Source: Pseudomonas protegens CHA0 (lineage in GTDB: Bacteria > Pseudomonadota > Gammaproteobacteria > Pseudomonadales > Pseudomonadaceae). From it: a DNA stretch of 64,000 nt. Below are positions 18,811 through 27,288 of this stretch, in pieces. The position numbers and the translations under genes were made by a program. Location: assembly GCF_000397205.1 (NCBI RefSeq), contig NC_021237.1:6803981-6867980 (forward strand), written 5' to 3'. The notes under the pieces were generated by a model. It saw nothing but the letters and a program-made list of their open reading frames with translations, ran no database searches and was not told where the DNA came from. Positions within the stretch are counted from its first letter, which is position 1. Every line of letters begins with the position of its first letter.

Positions 18811-19865
18811 TGTTCGGCTCCCTGAATGATCAGGCGTGAATCGTCTTGGGGATTGACCGTGGTCACCGAACCGGCTTGCCCGAGAATCTTCGGCAGGCGT
18901 TCACGGTAGATACGCAGCAGCATTTCCGGGTCGGTGCCGTTGCGCTGCGCCTGGGCCAGGCTCTGCACCGTGGCAGTCTGGGCCCGGGCCAGGGCCAGCC
19001 GTTCGCTGGCCTGGGCATGGGCCACTTGCAGGCTGCGGTCCGCCTGCTGGTTGGCGCCCTGGGTCAGCTTTTCCGCTTCGGTGCGGGCGTTGGCGACCGC
19101 CTTGTCGGCTTGCTGGCTGGCAGTGAGCACCGCGTTGAAGGCGCTGACCGCCGGGCCCGGCAGGCTCGATTGCACATCCACCCGCGTTGCCTCGACGCCA
19201 ATGCCCTGGCCGCTGGTGGCCAACTGCGCCAGGCGCTGGTTGATGCTTTGCAGCAGATCGCCCCGCAGCCGCTCACGACGCTCGGCGGCCTGGTTGTCGC
19301 TACCGATCAGTTCCGGGCGCGCCACCAGGATGGTGTCCAGGTCACGGGCGGCGGTCAGGGCCACGGCGCTGCGGGTCACCAACCGATCCAGGGCCGGCAG
19401 CACGTGGTCAGCCTGGAGCACATAGGCGTAGGGATCGCTGACCTTGTAGAACACCCGCACGTCCAGCTGTACCACACCGGCATCGCCAGTCAGCAGGTAA
19501 CCGGACCCGGCCAGGGTGTCGTTCAAAGGCGTGGCCAGGGTGGCAACCCGGTCCCCTTCCAGAGCCGCCTCGGAACGCAGCAAACCCTCCACCCGCCGCT
19601 CCAGTACCCGGTCGGCGGCGGGCAGCAGCACCACCTGCTCAAAAGGCTGGGGCCAGGCCAAGAGCAATCCGGCGCTCTGCACCCTTTCCAATTTGCCAAA
19701 GTGCAAGACCATGGCCCGGTTCTGCGGGTCTATCTGCCGCACATTGGAGAAGGCCCAGGCAAGCGCCGCCAGTACTGTCACCCCGTACAAGGCGATGAAT
19801 GCCAGACGCCCGGCCTGGATCCACGGGCTGCTCAACTCATTTGTTCCACGTGGAACCTTATTCAT
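18807..19865 (-). CDS. SPFH/band-7 membrane protein (HflK-like)
   Basis: 352 residues: an N-terminal membrane helix (about 18-42), an SPFH domain (about 50-230), then an Ala/Gln/Glu-rich coiled coil (about 230-320) ending near R-E-R-L-P-K. This is the HflK/stomatin plan. Such proteins form large membrane cages that organise microdomains or control proteases such as FtsH. It overlaps both neighbours by 4 bp. It is not the housekeeping hflK, which normally lies beside hfq-hflX. A parS-like site overlaps its first codons. Confidence 0.85.
   Translation of the reverse strand: MNKVPRGTNELSSPWIQAGRLAFIALYGVTVLAALAWAFSNVRQIDPQNRAMVLHFGKLERVQSAGLLLAWPQPFEQVVLLPAADRVLERRVEGLLRSEAALEGDRVATLATPLNDTLAGSGYLLTGDAGVVQLDVRVFYKVSDPYAYVLQADHVLPALDRLVTRSAVALTAARDLDTILVARPELIGSDNQAAERRERLRGDLLQSINQRLAQLATSGQGIGVEATRVDVQSSLPGPAVSAFNAVLTASQQADKAVANARTEAEKLTQGANQQADRSLQVAHAQASERLALARAQTATVQSLAQAQRNGTDPEMLLRIYRERLPKILGQAGSVTTVNPQDDSRLIIQGAEQ
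19842..19857. other. parS-like ParB-binding palindrome
   Basis: TGTTCCACGTGGAACC matches the pseudomonad parS consensus at 15 of 16 positions, with the same 14-bp palindromic core as the site at 4264. It lies in the first codons of the HflK-like gene. Confidence 0.7.
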
Positions 19866-20905
19866 GGTTGCGAACCAGCGGCTTTGCCCGGCAGGTTTGG
19901 CGGGCCATCCACCAGCACCCGGAAAGGCGCCGCGTCGGTGCGCAGGATCAACTTGGTGCCCGGAGTCACCACAGTACCCAGGGTGTCCAGTGAGCGCAGC
20001 AAGTTGTACAGCTGCGGGGAACTGGCGTAGGCGCGGCCATAAATCTGCGCCGCTTCAACCCGGGATTGCGCCTCGATATCCGCGGCCTTCACTGTGGCAT
20101 CGGCCTGGACGATCCGCGCATCGCGTTCGGCGCCAGAGCGGATTTGCGCCGCTTCGCGCTTGCCGATGGCGGTACGTTCCGTGGCGATGGTTTCACGCTC
20201 GGCGCGCATGCGGTCCACGGTGGCGGTAAGGGTCACCGAGGGCAGGGTCAGACGCTCCACCCCCACCTGCACCACTCGCACTCCATAAGTGGAAAGCAAT
20301 TGCTGTTCGATCTGCTGGCGCAGTTGCGCTTCGAAGTCGGCAATGCGCACCTGGCTGGCATCGGTGTTCACCAGGTTGGCCAGATCGAAGCTGCTGGCGG
20401 TGGTTTCCAGGGCCGAACCGACAAAGGTGCGGATCTGCCGCGCCGCTTCGTCCGGCTGGTTCTGCACCGCCCGCATGAAACGCTGCACATTGTCCGCGTC
20501 GCCCTGGACCCGCCAGGCCACGTAGGCCTGGACGATAATCCGCAAACCGTCGCGGGTGCCCACATCCTGCAAGCCACTGGACGTGGTGCGCAGGCGCAGG
20601 TCCACCGGGATCGCCGCTTCAAAGGGTGCCGGCCAGCGCCAGTTCAGGCCCGGCTCCAGCAGCACCCGCGCCGGGTTGCCGAAGCGGGTGATTACCGTGG
20701 CTTCGCCGGAGCGCACTTGCACCAGGCTCGCCGCGGCCACGGCAAACAGCACCAGTAGCACGGCCCAGCCCATGCGCCGCCAGGGGAAAGGCCCGGCCTC
20801 GGCCGGCGCCCCATGATGATGATGGTGGTGATGCCCGTGATGGTGGTGATGGCCGTGCCCGTGGTCGTGGCCGGCGTGATCGTGGGAATGGGAGGACTGG
20901 CTCAA
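19862..20905 (-). CDS. SPFH/band-7 membrane protein with a His-rich N-terminus (HflC-like)
   Basis: 347 residues. Residues 1-32 are extraordinarily His-rich (runs of five and seven His with Asp, Gly and Ser), a likely cytoplasmic metal-binding tail. A membrane helix follows (about 44-64), then an SPFH domain (about 70-270) and a short Ala/Glu-rich coiled coil. Second SPFH gene of the operon; overlaps both neighbours by 4 bp. The His tail beside a P1B ATPase gene suggests metal handling rather than protease control (inference). Confidence 0.85.
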   Translation of the reverse strand: MSQSSHSHDHAGHDHGHGHHHHHGHHHHHHHGAPAEAGPFPWRRMGWAVLLVLFAVAAASLVQVRSGEATVITRFGNPARVLLEPGLNWRWPAPFEAAIPVDLRLRTTSSGLQDVGTRDGLRIIVQAYVAWRVQGDADNVQRFMRAVQNQPDEAARQIRTFVGSALETTASSFDLANLVNTDASQVRIADFEAQLRQQIEQQLLSTYGVRVVQVGVERLTLPSVTLTATVDRMRAERETIATERTAIGKREAAQIRSGAERDARIVQADATVKAADIEAQSRVEAAQIYGRAYASSPQLYNLLRSLDTLGTVVTPGTKLILRTDAAPFRVLVDGPPNLPGKAAGSQP

Positions 20906-22851
20906 TGGACGGCTCCTGGCTGAGCGGCTTTACGCGGCGCCGAAGGGTCGGCCGGCAAGGTGAACGTACGCAGGTCGAGGGTCGGCGCGCTGTCGCCCCC
21001 CAGACGATGATCAAGAATCAGCAGCTTGGCCTGGCTCAGGCCCTGGCTCAGCTGGCTCAGGTACTGCTCGAGAACGAAGGCCTGCCCCGCACTGGCGAAG
21101 GCTTTCTGTTCGGCGGCAAAGCGCAGGTCGGCAGCCTGGGCCGCCGCCTGCACTTCGCGCGCATCGGCCTGGGCCTGGTCGCGGGCCACGCTGGCTTGCA
21201 ACTGCGCCTGGTTGGTCTGCTCGGCAGCCGCTCCACGTTCCCGGGAAATCAGCGCCTGGGCGCCAATCTGCGCCGCTTGCACACCGTGGTAGGCATTGGC
21301 CGCGCCAGCCGGTGGATGGATGGCCTCGACTACCGTGGCAAGAATCTCTACCCCGCTGTCGAGCCGGTCCAGATCGCCCTGCACGGCCCTGCCGATGTCA
21401 TCGGCCAGCCCGGTGCGGTCCTGCCCCAGCAGGCCATCGAGGGTGCGCGAGGCAAAGTCGTGCACCAGCACGCGGCTGGCGGTGCTGCGGATCAGCGTCG
21501 GCACATCGCTGCTGTTGTAAGTGGCGGCCAGCGCCGCAGCGTCGCCCAGGCCGATGCGGTAGACGAAGCGCACATCCATGTTGACGATCTGAAAGCTCTG
21601 TTGCTGGGCATTGCCGCTGGCGATCACCTGGGATTTGTCATTCACGTGGCTGGCATCCCACAGGCGGTTGGCAATGGCGGGGGCCGGGCCTTCGGCGGGG
21701 GCCGCTTGAAACGGCTGCGAGCTTTCGCCCACGCTGGTGGCCAGTTCATGGACCACGCCGTTTTCCACCGTCAGTACCCGCCCCAGGGGCCAGGGCAGGC
21801 CCAGATGCAGGCCCGGGCCAAAGACCTGTACCGGCTTGCCGAAACGCTCGTAAATACCGCGATTTTGCATGGAAAATTCATGAACGCCGGTCAACAGCCA
21901 ACCTACCGCCAACACCACCAGCAATACCGGTACAAAGGCCCGGCGCATATAGGCGAAGGCCCAGATCTGCCGCAGATCGATGCCAAAACGGTTGTGCAAT
22001 TCATGCTGCAGGCTGAGCAGGGGTTGGGGCGGCCAACGCAGCATGTCGGCAACAAAACTGTGGGCCAGAAGCCGTGGCTCCAGCTGTTCGCGCTGTGGGC
22101 TGAACAGCGACAACACCGCGCGCAACAACAACTCGCCGGCCACCAATGCCGGCAGCAGCCCCGTCAGCACCGCCAGCCGTACTGGCCACAAGGCCGTGTC
22201 GCTGCTGAACAACAGGCACAGGGCGCTCACCAGCAAACAGATAATCGCCACCCGCAGCAGCTGCGCCAGGGCGCCGGCTTCCGGCCATTCCCCTGGGTGC
22301 TCCTGGGCCAGTTGGCGTTCCAGCACCAGCAGGGCAAACGCCAGCAGCAGAGCCAGCACCGCCACCACGCTGGCACCCAGGCCCAGGGCGGTGGCGGGCA
22401 ACGAAAGGTTGAACACCTGCACCACGCTATACAGGATCAGCAGCGACCAGCCACCAAGCCACAGGGTAGGCGCGCCGATCTGCTGCAACAGGCGCCGCCC
22501 GCGCAGGGTCAGGGCAGCTGCCAGCCGGCCCTGTGGCTGCCGATCCTCCACGGCCTCGGGCGTGACAACCGGCGCCGGAGTGATCACCTCTTCGCGCCAG
22601 CGGCTGACCCAGCACGCCGATTGCAGCCCGGCCACCACCACCAGCAAGGCACACGAAAGGTTCACCAGCAGTGCCGGCCAGATGGTCAGCGCCGCAAACA
22701 GATCGACAAACACCGCCGCCACCAGCCCCAGCACCGCCAGGCCCAGCAAAGCGGCGCCCCAGCGCTGCAAACGCGCCGCATGGGACGCCGCCTGCTGAAA
22801 CCGTGGCAAGGCAGCCACCTCGCCACCTTGCGTCTCAAGATCGACTTGCAT
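20902..22851 (-). CDS. Large SPFH/band-7 protein with multi-helix N-terminal domain
   Basis: 649 residues. The first ~380 contain about six or seven membrane helices in pairs; the rest is an SPFH domain (about 385-570) and a Gln/Ala-rich coiled coil (about 580-640). Its SPFH start (R-G-I-Y-E-R-F-G-K-P) resembles HflK. The ATG at 22851 follows a GGGGTGG stretch; longer in-frame readings lack a ribosome-binding site. First gene of a four-gene operon (SPFH, SPFH, SPFH, P1B ATPase), all joined by 4-base overlaps. Confidence 0.83.
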   Translation of the reverse strand: MQVDLETQGGEVAALPRFQQAASHAARLQRWGAALLGLAVLGLVAAVFVDLFAALTIWPALLVNLSCALLVVVAGLQSACWVSRWREEVITPAPVVTPEAVEDRQPQGRLAAALTLRGRRLLQQIGAPTLWLGGWSLLILYSVVQVFNLSLPATALGLGASVVAVLALLLAFALLVLERQLAQEHPGEWPEAGALAQLLRVAIICLLVSALCLLFSSDTALWPVRLAVLTGLLPALVAGELLLRAVLSLFSPQREQLEPRLLAHSFVADMLRWPPQPLLSLQHELHNRFGIDLRQIWAFAYMRRAFVPVLLVVLAVGWLLTGVHEFSMQNRGIYERFGKPVQVFGPGLHLGLPWPLGRVLTVENGVVHELATSVGESSQPFQAAPAEGPAPAIANRLWDASHVNDKSQVIASGNAQQQSFQIVNMDVRFVYRIGLGDAAALAATYNSSDVPTLIRSTASRVLVHDFASRTLDGLLGQDRTGLADDIGRAVQGDLDRLDSGVEILATVVEAIHPPAGAANAYHGVQAAQIGAQALISRERGAAAEQTNQAQLQASVARDQAQADAREVQAAAQAADLRFAAEQKAFASAGQAFVLEQYLSQLSQGLSQAKLLILDHRLGGDSAPTLDLRTFTLPADPSAPRKAAQPGAVH

Positions 22852-22916
22852 ACCACCCCGCCGCTCTGGTCCGGCCCTGTGGATAAACCCACGGGCCGAA
22901 GAAATTCGAAACAATT

Positions 22917-22931
22917 CGTTACTATATAACG
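22917..22931. promoter_or_regulatory. Degenerate Zur-like palindrome upstream of the SPFH/P-ATPase operon
   Basis: CGTTACTATATAACG has 5-bp inverted arms (CGTTA/TAACG). Its core GTTACTATATAAC matches the GTTATATTATAAC core of the site at 1932 at 10 of 13 positions. It lies about 66 bp before the first SPFH gene. Weak candidate. Confidence 0.35.
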
Positions 22932-23096
22932 AGCCGAGTGAAATTTTTGTCCCCCGCCATGCCTTTTCATCTATTGCGTACGTCGTAGACACAGAGACAG
23001 CTGTTTGCTCATGACAAAACTTCTGATGTCAGCCCCCTGGCATTTAAGGCAATAATCCAGCCCTGCTCACCGCGTGCGACAAGGAACCGTCCCATC

Positions 23097-23720
23097 ATGC
23101 TCTCGATTTACCAGCTCAAACCGCGCTTTCAGAACCTGCTGCGGCCGTTGGTGCAGCGCCTGTACGACAACGGCACCACGGCCAACCAGATCACTGTCCT
23201 GGCCGCCGTCATCTCGGTCCTGGTCGGCACCGTCATCGCCCTGTTCCCCGGCCATGCCTGGCTGTTCGCCCTGATTCCCCTGTGGATGATCCTGCGCATG
23301 GCGCTCAATGCCATCGACGGCATGCTGGCGCGGGAATTCGGCCAGCAATCGCGCCTGGGGGCCTACCTCAACGAACTCTGCGACGTGGTCGCCGACAGCG
23401 CCCTGATCCTGCCTTTCGCCCTGTTGCCCGGGGCCAGCCTGCTGCTGGTGCTGGCCGTGACCCTGCTGGCGCTGTTCAGTGAGTACGCCGGGGTGCTCGG
23501 GCCCATGGTCGGGGCCTCGCGGCGCTACGACGGGCCCATGGGCAAGAGCGACCGCGCCTTCATCCTCGGCGTGCTGGCCACCGGCATCGCCCTGGGCTGG
23601 CTCAGCGCCCTGTGGATAAACGGCGTGCTGGCACTGGTCGCCGCACTGCTGGTCTACACCCTGATCAATCGGGTCCGCCAGGGCCTCAAAGAAGTTCAGC
23701 ACAATGCTCCCTCTGCATAA
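23097..23720 (+). CDS. CDP-alcohol phosphatidyltransferase family protein (YnbA-like)
   Basis: 207 residues, about six membrane helices. The family motif DxxDGxxAR(x8)GxxxDxxxD is recognisable at 71-96, but the first Asp is Asn71 and the third is Asn92; D74, G75, A78, R79, G88 and D96 are kept, and D100 follows. These enzymes transfer an alcohol to a CDP-activated lipid. The substrate is unknown. The gene heads a cluster whose domain set and lengths match E. coli ynbABCD. AAGGAA precedes the start. Confidence 0.85.
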   Translation: MLSIYQLKPRFQNLLRPLVQRLYDNGTTANQITVLAAVISVLVGTVIALFPGHAWLFALIPLWMILRMALNAIDGMLAREFGQQSRLGAYLNELCDVVADSALILPFALLPGASLLLVLAVTLLALFSEYAGVLGPMVGASRRYDGPMGKSDRAFILGVLATGIALGWLSALWINGVLALVAALLVYTLINRVRQGLKEVQHNAPSA

Positions 23721-23730
23721 GGAAATGGCT

Positions 23731-25488
23731 ATGCGCGACGCTCAACACCAGACGTTCCGAACCCATGACGGTGTCGAACTGTTCTACCGCCACTGGCCAG
23801 CCACTGAAGTGGCCCCTGGCGAACCGCGGCAAGCGGTGATGCTGTTCCACCGCGGTCACGAACACTCCGGGCGCATTGCCCACCTGGTGGAAGAGCTGAA
23901 CCTGCCCCAGTTCGATTTCTTCGCCTGGGATGCCCGTGGCCATGGCCAGTCGCCGGGCGCCCGTGGCGACAGCCCGAGCTTCGCTACCAGCGTGCGCGAC
24001 GTGCAGACCTTCTGTGATCACCTGGGCAGCGCCCACGGGATCGCCGAGGAAAACATCGCCGTGGTGGCCCAGAGCGTGGGCGCGGTGATCGCGTCCACCT
24101 GGGTCCACGACTACGCGCCGCGCATCCGCTCCCTGGTGCTGGCCTCGCCGGCGTTCAAGGTCAAGCTGTACGTGCCCTTCGCCCGGCCCGGCCTGGCCCT
24201 GATGCGGCGCTTTCGTGGCAACTTCTTCGTCAACAGCTACGTCAAGGCGCGCTTCCTGAGCCACGACCCGGAGCGGGTCCGCAGCTATGACAGCGACCCG
24301 CTGATCACCAAGGCGATCTCGGTGAATGTACTGCTGGGCCTGTATGAAGCGGCAGACCGGGTGGTAGCCGACGCCCAGGCGATCCAGGTGCCGACCCAGT
24401 TGCTGATCTCCGGCTCCGACTTCGTGGTGCATCGCAAGCCCCAGGAGCAGTTCTTCGAGCGCCTGGGCAGCCTGCACAAGGAAAAGCACATCCTCCCGGG
24501 CTTCTTCCACGACACCCTGGGGGAAAAGAACCGGGCGCCGGCCATGGCCAGCATCCGTCGCTTCATCCTGCAGAATTTCGAGCGCCCGCTGAACCGCCCT
24601 GCCCTGCTGGACGCCGACCGCCTGGGCGTTACCTGCGCCGAGTCCGAAGCCCTGGCCGCGCCGCTGCCGCACAATTCCCTGCGCGACCTGTACTGGCGCG
24701 CCACCCGTGCCAGCATGCGCCTGGGCAGCCAGCTGTCGGCGGGGGTCAAGCTGGGCTTCGACACCGGTTTCGACTCCGGCAGCACCCTGGACTACGTCTA
24801 CCGCAACCGCCCCACCGGGCATTCCGCACTGGGCCGGATGATCGACCAGAACTACCTGAACTCCATCGGCTGGCGCGGCATCCGCCAGCGCAAGCTGCAT
24901 GTGGAAGAACTGCTGCGCCTGGCCATGGAAAAACTCCGTGAGCAAAACAGCGAAGTGCGCATCGTCGATATCGCCGCCGGCCACGGCCGCTACATCCTCG
25001 AAGCCCTGCAAGGGGTCAGCCCGCTGCCGGAGTCGATCCTGCTGCGCGACTACAGCGATATCAACGTGCGCGACGGCAGTGCGCTGATCCAGGAGAAAGG
25101 CCTGGGGGACATCGCCCGCTTCGTCAAAGGCAACGCCTTCGACCGCGAGGACCTCGCAGCCCTGGACCCGAAACCCACCCTGGCGGTGGTCTCCGGGCTC
25201 TATGAGCTGTTCGCCGACAACCAGATGGTCGGCGGCTCCCTGGCGGGCCTGGCCAGTGCCGTGGAGCCCGGCGGCTACCTGGTGTACACCGGCCAGCCGT
25301 GGCACCCGCAGCTGGAACTGATCGCCCGCGCCCTGACCAGCCACCGCGAAGGCCAGGCCTGGGTCATGCGCCGCCGCACCCAGGCGGAGATGGACCAACT
25401 GGTGGAGGCCGCCGGCTTTCGCAAGGTCACCATGCGTGTGGATGAATGGGGGATTTTCAGCGTATCCCTGGCGCAACGGGTGCAATGA
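23731..25488 (+). CDS. Fused alpha/beta hydrolase and SAM-dependent methyltransferase (YnbC-like)
   Basis: 585 residues, the length of E. coli YnbC. N-terminal alpha/beta hydrolase of the monoglyceride-lipase kind (about 10-290): oxyanion segment F-H-R-G-H, W-D-A-R-G-H-G, nucleophile elbow A-Q-S-V-G, candidate Asp in S-G-S-D and His in F-F-H-D. C-terminal class I methyltransferase (about 370-585) with D-I-A-A-G-H-G-R near 413. Together with lipid enzymes it probably acts on a lipid or its head group. Start at 23731 has AAGGAA six bases upstream; ATG 23725 lies too close to it. Confidence 0.88.
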   Translation: MRDAQHQTFRTHDGVELFYRHWPATEVAPGEPRQAVMLFHRGHEHSGRIAHLVEELNLPQFDFFAWDARGHGQSPGARGDSPSFATSVRDVQTFCDHLGSAHGIAEENIAVVAQSVGAVIASTWVHDYAPRIRSLVLASPAFKVKLYVPFARPGLALMRRFRGNFFVNSYVKARFLSHDPERVRSYDSDPLITKAISVNVLLGLYEAADRVVADAQAIQVPTQLLISGSDFVVHRKPQEQFFERLGSLHKEKHILPGFFHDTLGEKNRAPAMASIRRFILQNFERPLNRPALLDADRLGVTCAESEALAAPLPHNSLRDLYWRATRASMRLGSQLSAGVKLGFDTGFDSGSTLDYVYRNRPTGHSALGRMIDQNYLNSIGWRGIRQRKLHVEELLRLAMEKLREQNSEVRIVDIAAGHGRYILEALQGVSPLPESILLRDYSDINVRDGSALIQEKGLGDIARFVKGNAFDREDLAALDPKPTLAVVSGLYELFADNQMVGGSLAGLASAVEPGGYLVYTGQPWHPQLELIARALTSHREGQAWVMRRRTQAEMDQLVEAAGFRKVTMRVDEWGIFSVSLAQRVQ

Positions 25489-26834
25489 TGGCCGCAGGCG
25501 CCTTGCCGGCCCGGGAGCCGGGCCTGCTGAAACCCGCGGTGCTCTGGCTGCTGTTGCTGGCACCGCTGTTCTTCAGCACCTACGGCTTCGCCACCTGGGT
25601 CACCGCCCAGCGCGACGATGTCGGCAGCATGGTCTTCGACTGGGAACGGCACATGCCGTTCTGGGCCTGGACCATCGTGCCCTACTGGTCCATCGACCTG
25701 CTCTACGGCTTCTCCCTGTTGTTGCCGCGCAGCCGTGACGAGCTCAAGCGCCACGCCCTGCGCCTGCTCACCGCCCAGGTAATCGCGGTCAGTTGCTTCC
25801 TGATCTGGCCATTGAGCTTCACCTTCTCCCGGCCGGAACTGGACGGGGTTTTCGGCTGGCTGTTCGCGGTGCTGGCCGGCTTCGACAAGCCCTTCAACCA
25901 GGCGCCGTCGCTGCACATCGCCCTGCTGGTGGTGCTCTGGGTCTGCTACGCACGGCATACCCAGGGTTTCTGGCGCTGGCTGGTGCATGGCTGGTTCGCG
26001 CTGATCGGGGTCTCGGTGCTGAGCACTTATCAACACCACTTCATCGATGTACCCACAGGCGCCCTGGCCGGCTGGCTGTGTGTCTGGCTATGGCCGCTGG
26101 ACCGTCCCAGCCCATTGTTCAGTGCCCGTGCGACCCAGGACCCGAAGCGCCGCCAGCTGGCCCTGCGCTATGGCCTGGGTGCGGCGCTGTTCGCCGGGGC
26201 AGCCTTTGCCTGGGGCGGCGCCGCGCTGTGGCTGATCTGGCCCGGCGTGGCGCTGTTGCTGGTGGCCCTGAACTACGCCCTGCTGGGTGCCGAGGGTTTC
26301 CAGAAGCGCCAGGACGGCAGCCTCAGCCCCGCTGCACGCTGGTTGCTGGCGCCTTACCTGGCGGCGGCCTGGATCAACTCGCGGCTGTGGACAAAAAAAC
26401 ATCCACAGCCGGACCCGGTTGTGGATAACGTCTGGCTCGGGCGCCTGCCGACACCGGCCGAGCTCAAGGACAGCCCGTTCGACGCCGTGCTCGACCTGTG
26501 CGCCGAGCTGTCCCTGGACAGCCGCGGGCTGCGGGCCTACCAGAGCCTGCCGGTGCTGGACCTGTGTGCCCCCAGTGCCGAGCAGTGCCTGGCCGCCGCC
26601 CACGCCATCGAACGCCTGCGCCTGCAAGGGCCGCTGCTGGTGTGCTGCGCCCTGGGTTATTCGCGCAGCGCCACGGCGATTGCCGCCTGGCTGCTGCACA
26701 GCGGCCGGGCAGCCACGGTGGATGCCGCCATCGTGCAGATCCAGCGAGCCCGCCCGCAGATCGTCCTGCACCCCGCCCACCGCCAGGCGCTGCAAGCCCT
26801 GAGCAGCGCCGGGAGAACGGCCCATGTCCACTGA
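25485..26834 (+). CDS. PAP2-like phosphatase fused to a dual-specificity phosphatase (YnbD-like)
   Basis: 449 residues. An N-terminal membrane domain of about seven helices carries PAP2-like motifs (K-P-F-N-Q-A-P-S-L-H near 140-150 and S-T-Y-Q-H-H-F-I-D near 185-193). The C-terminal ~150 residues are a Cys-based phosphatase with C-A-L-G-Y-S-R (C-x5-R) near 390. This arrangement equals YnbD. It could remove phosphate from a phosphatidyl-alcohol phosphate, as PTPMT1 does for phosphatidylglycerophosphate (inference). Start overlaps the upstream stop (ATGATG). Confidence 0.88.
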   Translation: MMAAGALPAREPGLLKPAVLWLLLLAPLFFSTYGFATWVTAQRDDVGSMVFDWERHMPFWAWTIVPYWSIDLLYGFSLLLPRSRDELKRHALRLLTAQVIAVSCFLIWPLSFTFSRPELDGVFGWLFAVLAGFDKPFNQAPSLHIALLVVLWVCYARHTQGFWRWLVHGWFALIGVSVLSTYQHHFIDVPTGALAGWLCVWLWPLDRPSPLFSARATQDPKRRQLALRYGLGAALFAGAAFAWGGAALWLIWPGVALLLVALNYALLGAEGFQKRQDGSLSPAARWLLAPYLAAAWINSRLWTKKHPQPDPVVDNVWLGRLPTPAELKDSPFDAVLDLCAELSLDSRGLRAYQSLPVLDLCAPSAEQCLAAAHAIERLRLQGPLLVCCALGYSRSATAIAAWLLHSGRAATVDAAIVQIQRARPQIVLHPAHRQALQALSSAGRTAHVH

Positions 26835-27279
26835 AATGCAGCTCTACAGCGTGGCCAGCCTGCTGCGCCGGGGCCGCGCCCTGGATCAGTTATCCACAGG
26901 CCTGACCCTGCTCGGCGCGCTGTATGGCCTGGGCCAGTACCTGCTGACCAGCGTCACCCTGGGCGGGCTGCTGGTCAGCCTGGCCCTGGTGCTGCTGGGG
27001 CTTGTGGAAAAGTACCTGGCGCTGCGGGTAGCCTTCGACGCCGACCTGTTTCAACGCGTGGCCGACGCCCCAACTACCCTGGAACACAGTACCCAGGCCC
27101 TGGACCAGGCCCTGAGCGCCCTCGGCCTGCAACCCGCGCAGCGCGGCGGCCGGCCCTGGGACCAACGCAGCCGCGGGGCCCTGGGCCTGCTGCGCCGCCA
27201 GGCATTACTGCTGGCAGCACAAGTGCTGGTGATACTGAGCGTGATCCTGGTCAGCCCCTGGCTGACCTTTGCCGGATAA
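26824..27279 (+). CDS. Small membrane protein, unknown function
   Basis: 151 residues. Two hydrophobic segments in the first half (about 26-42 and 46-64) and one near the C-terminus (about 128-147) suggest a three-helix membrane protein; the middle is Gln/Arg-rich and soluble. No motif recognised. It overlaps the phosphatase gene by 11 bp and precedes the acyltransferase by 9 bp, so it is co-transcribed with the lipid genes. Confidence 0.75.
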   Translation: MSTEMQLYSVASLLRRGRALDQLSTGLTLLGALYGLGQYLLTSVTLGGLLVSLALVLLGLVEKYLALRVAFDADLFQRVADAPTTLEHSTQALDQALSALGLQPAQRGGRPWDQRSRGALGLLRRQALLLAAQVLVILSVILVSPWLTFAG

Positions 27280-27288
27280 GGAATGCCC

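Noticed and set aside
16735..18825. Long plus-strand open frame opposite the P-type ATPase
   Set aside because: Its product is low-complexity Gln/His/Gly-rich, a normal antisense shadow of a high-GC gene; the minus frame has all P-type motifs.
20905..22929. Long plus-strand open frame opposite the SPFH gene
   Set aside because: Low-complexity antisense shadow, no conserved domain, no ribosome-binding site.
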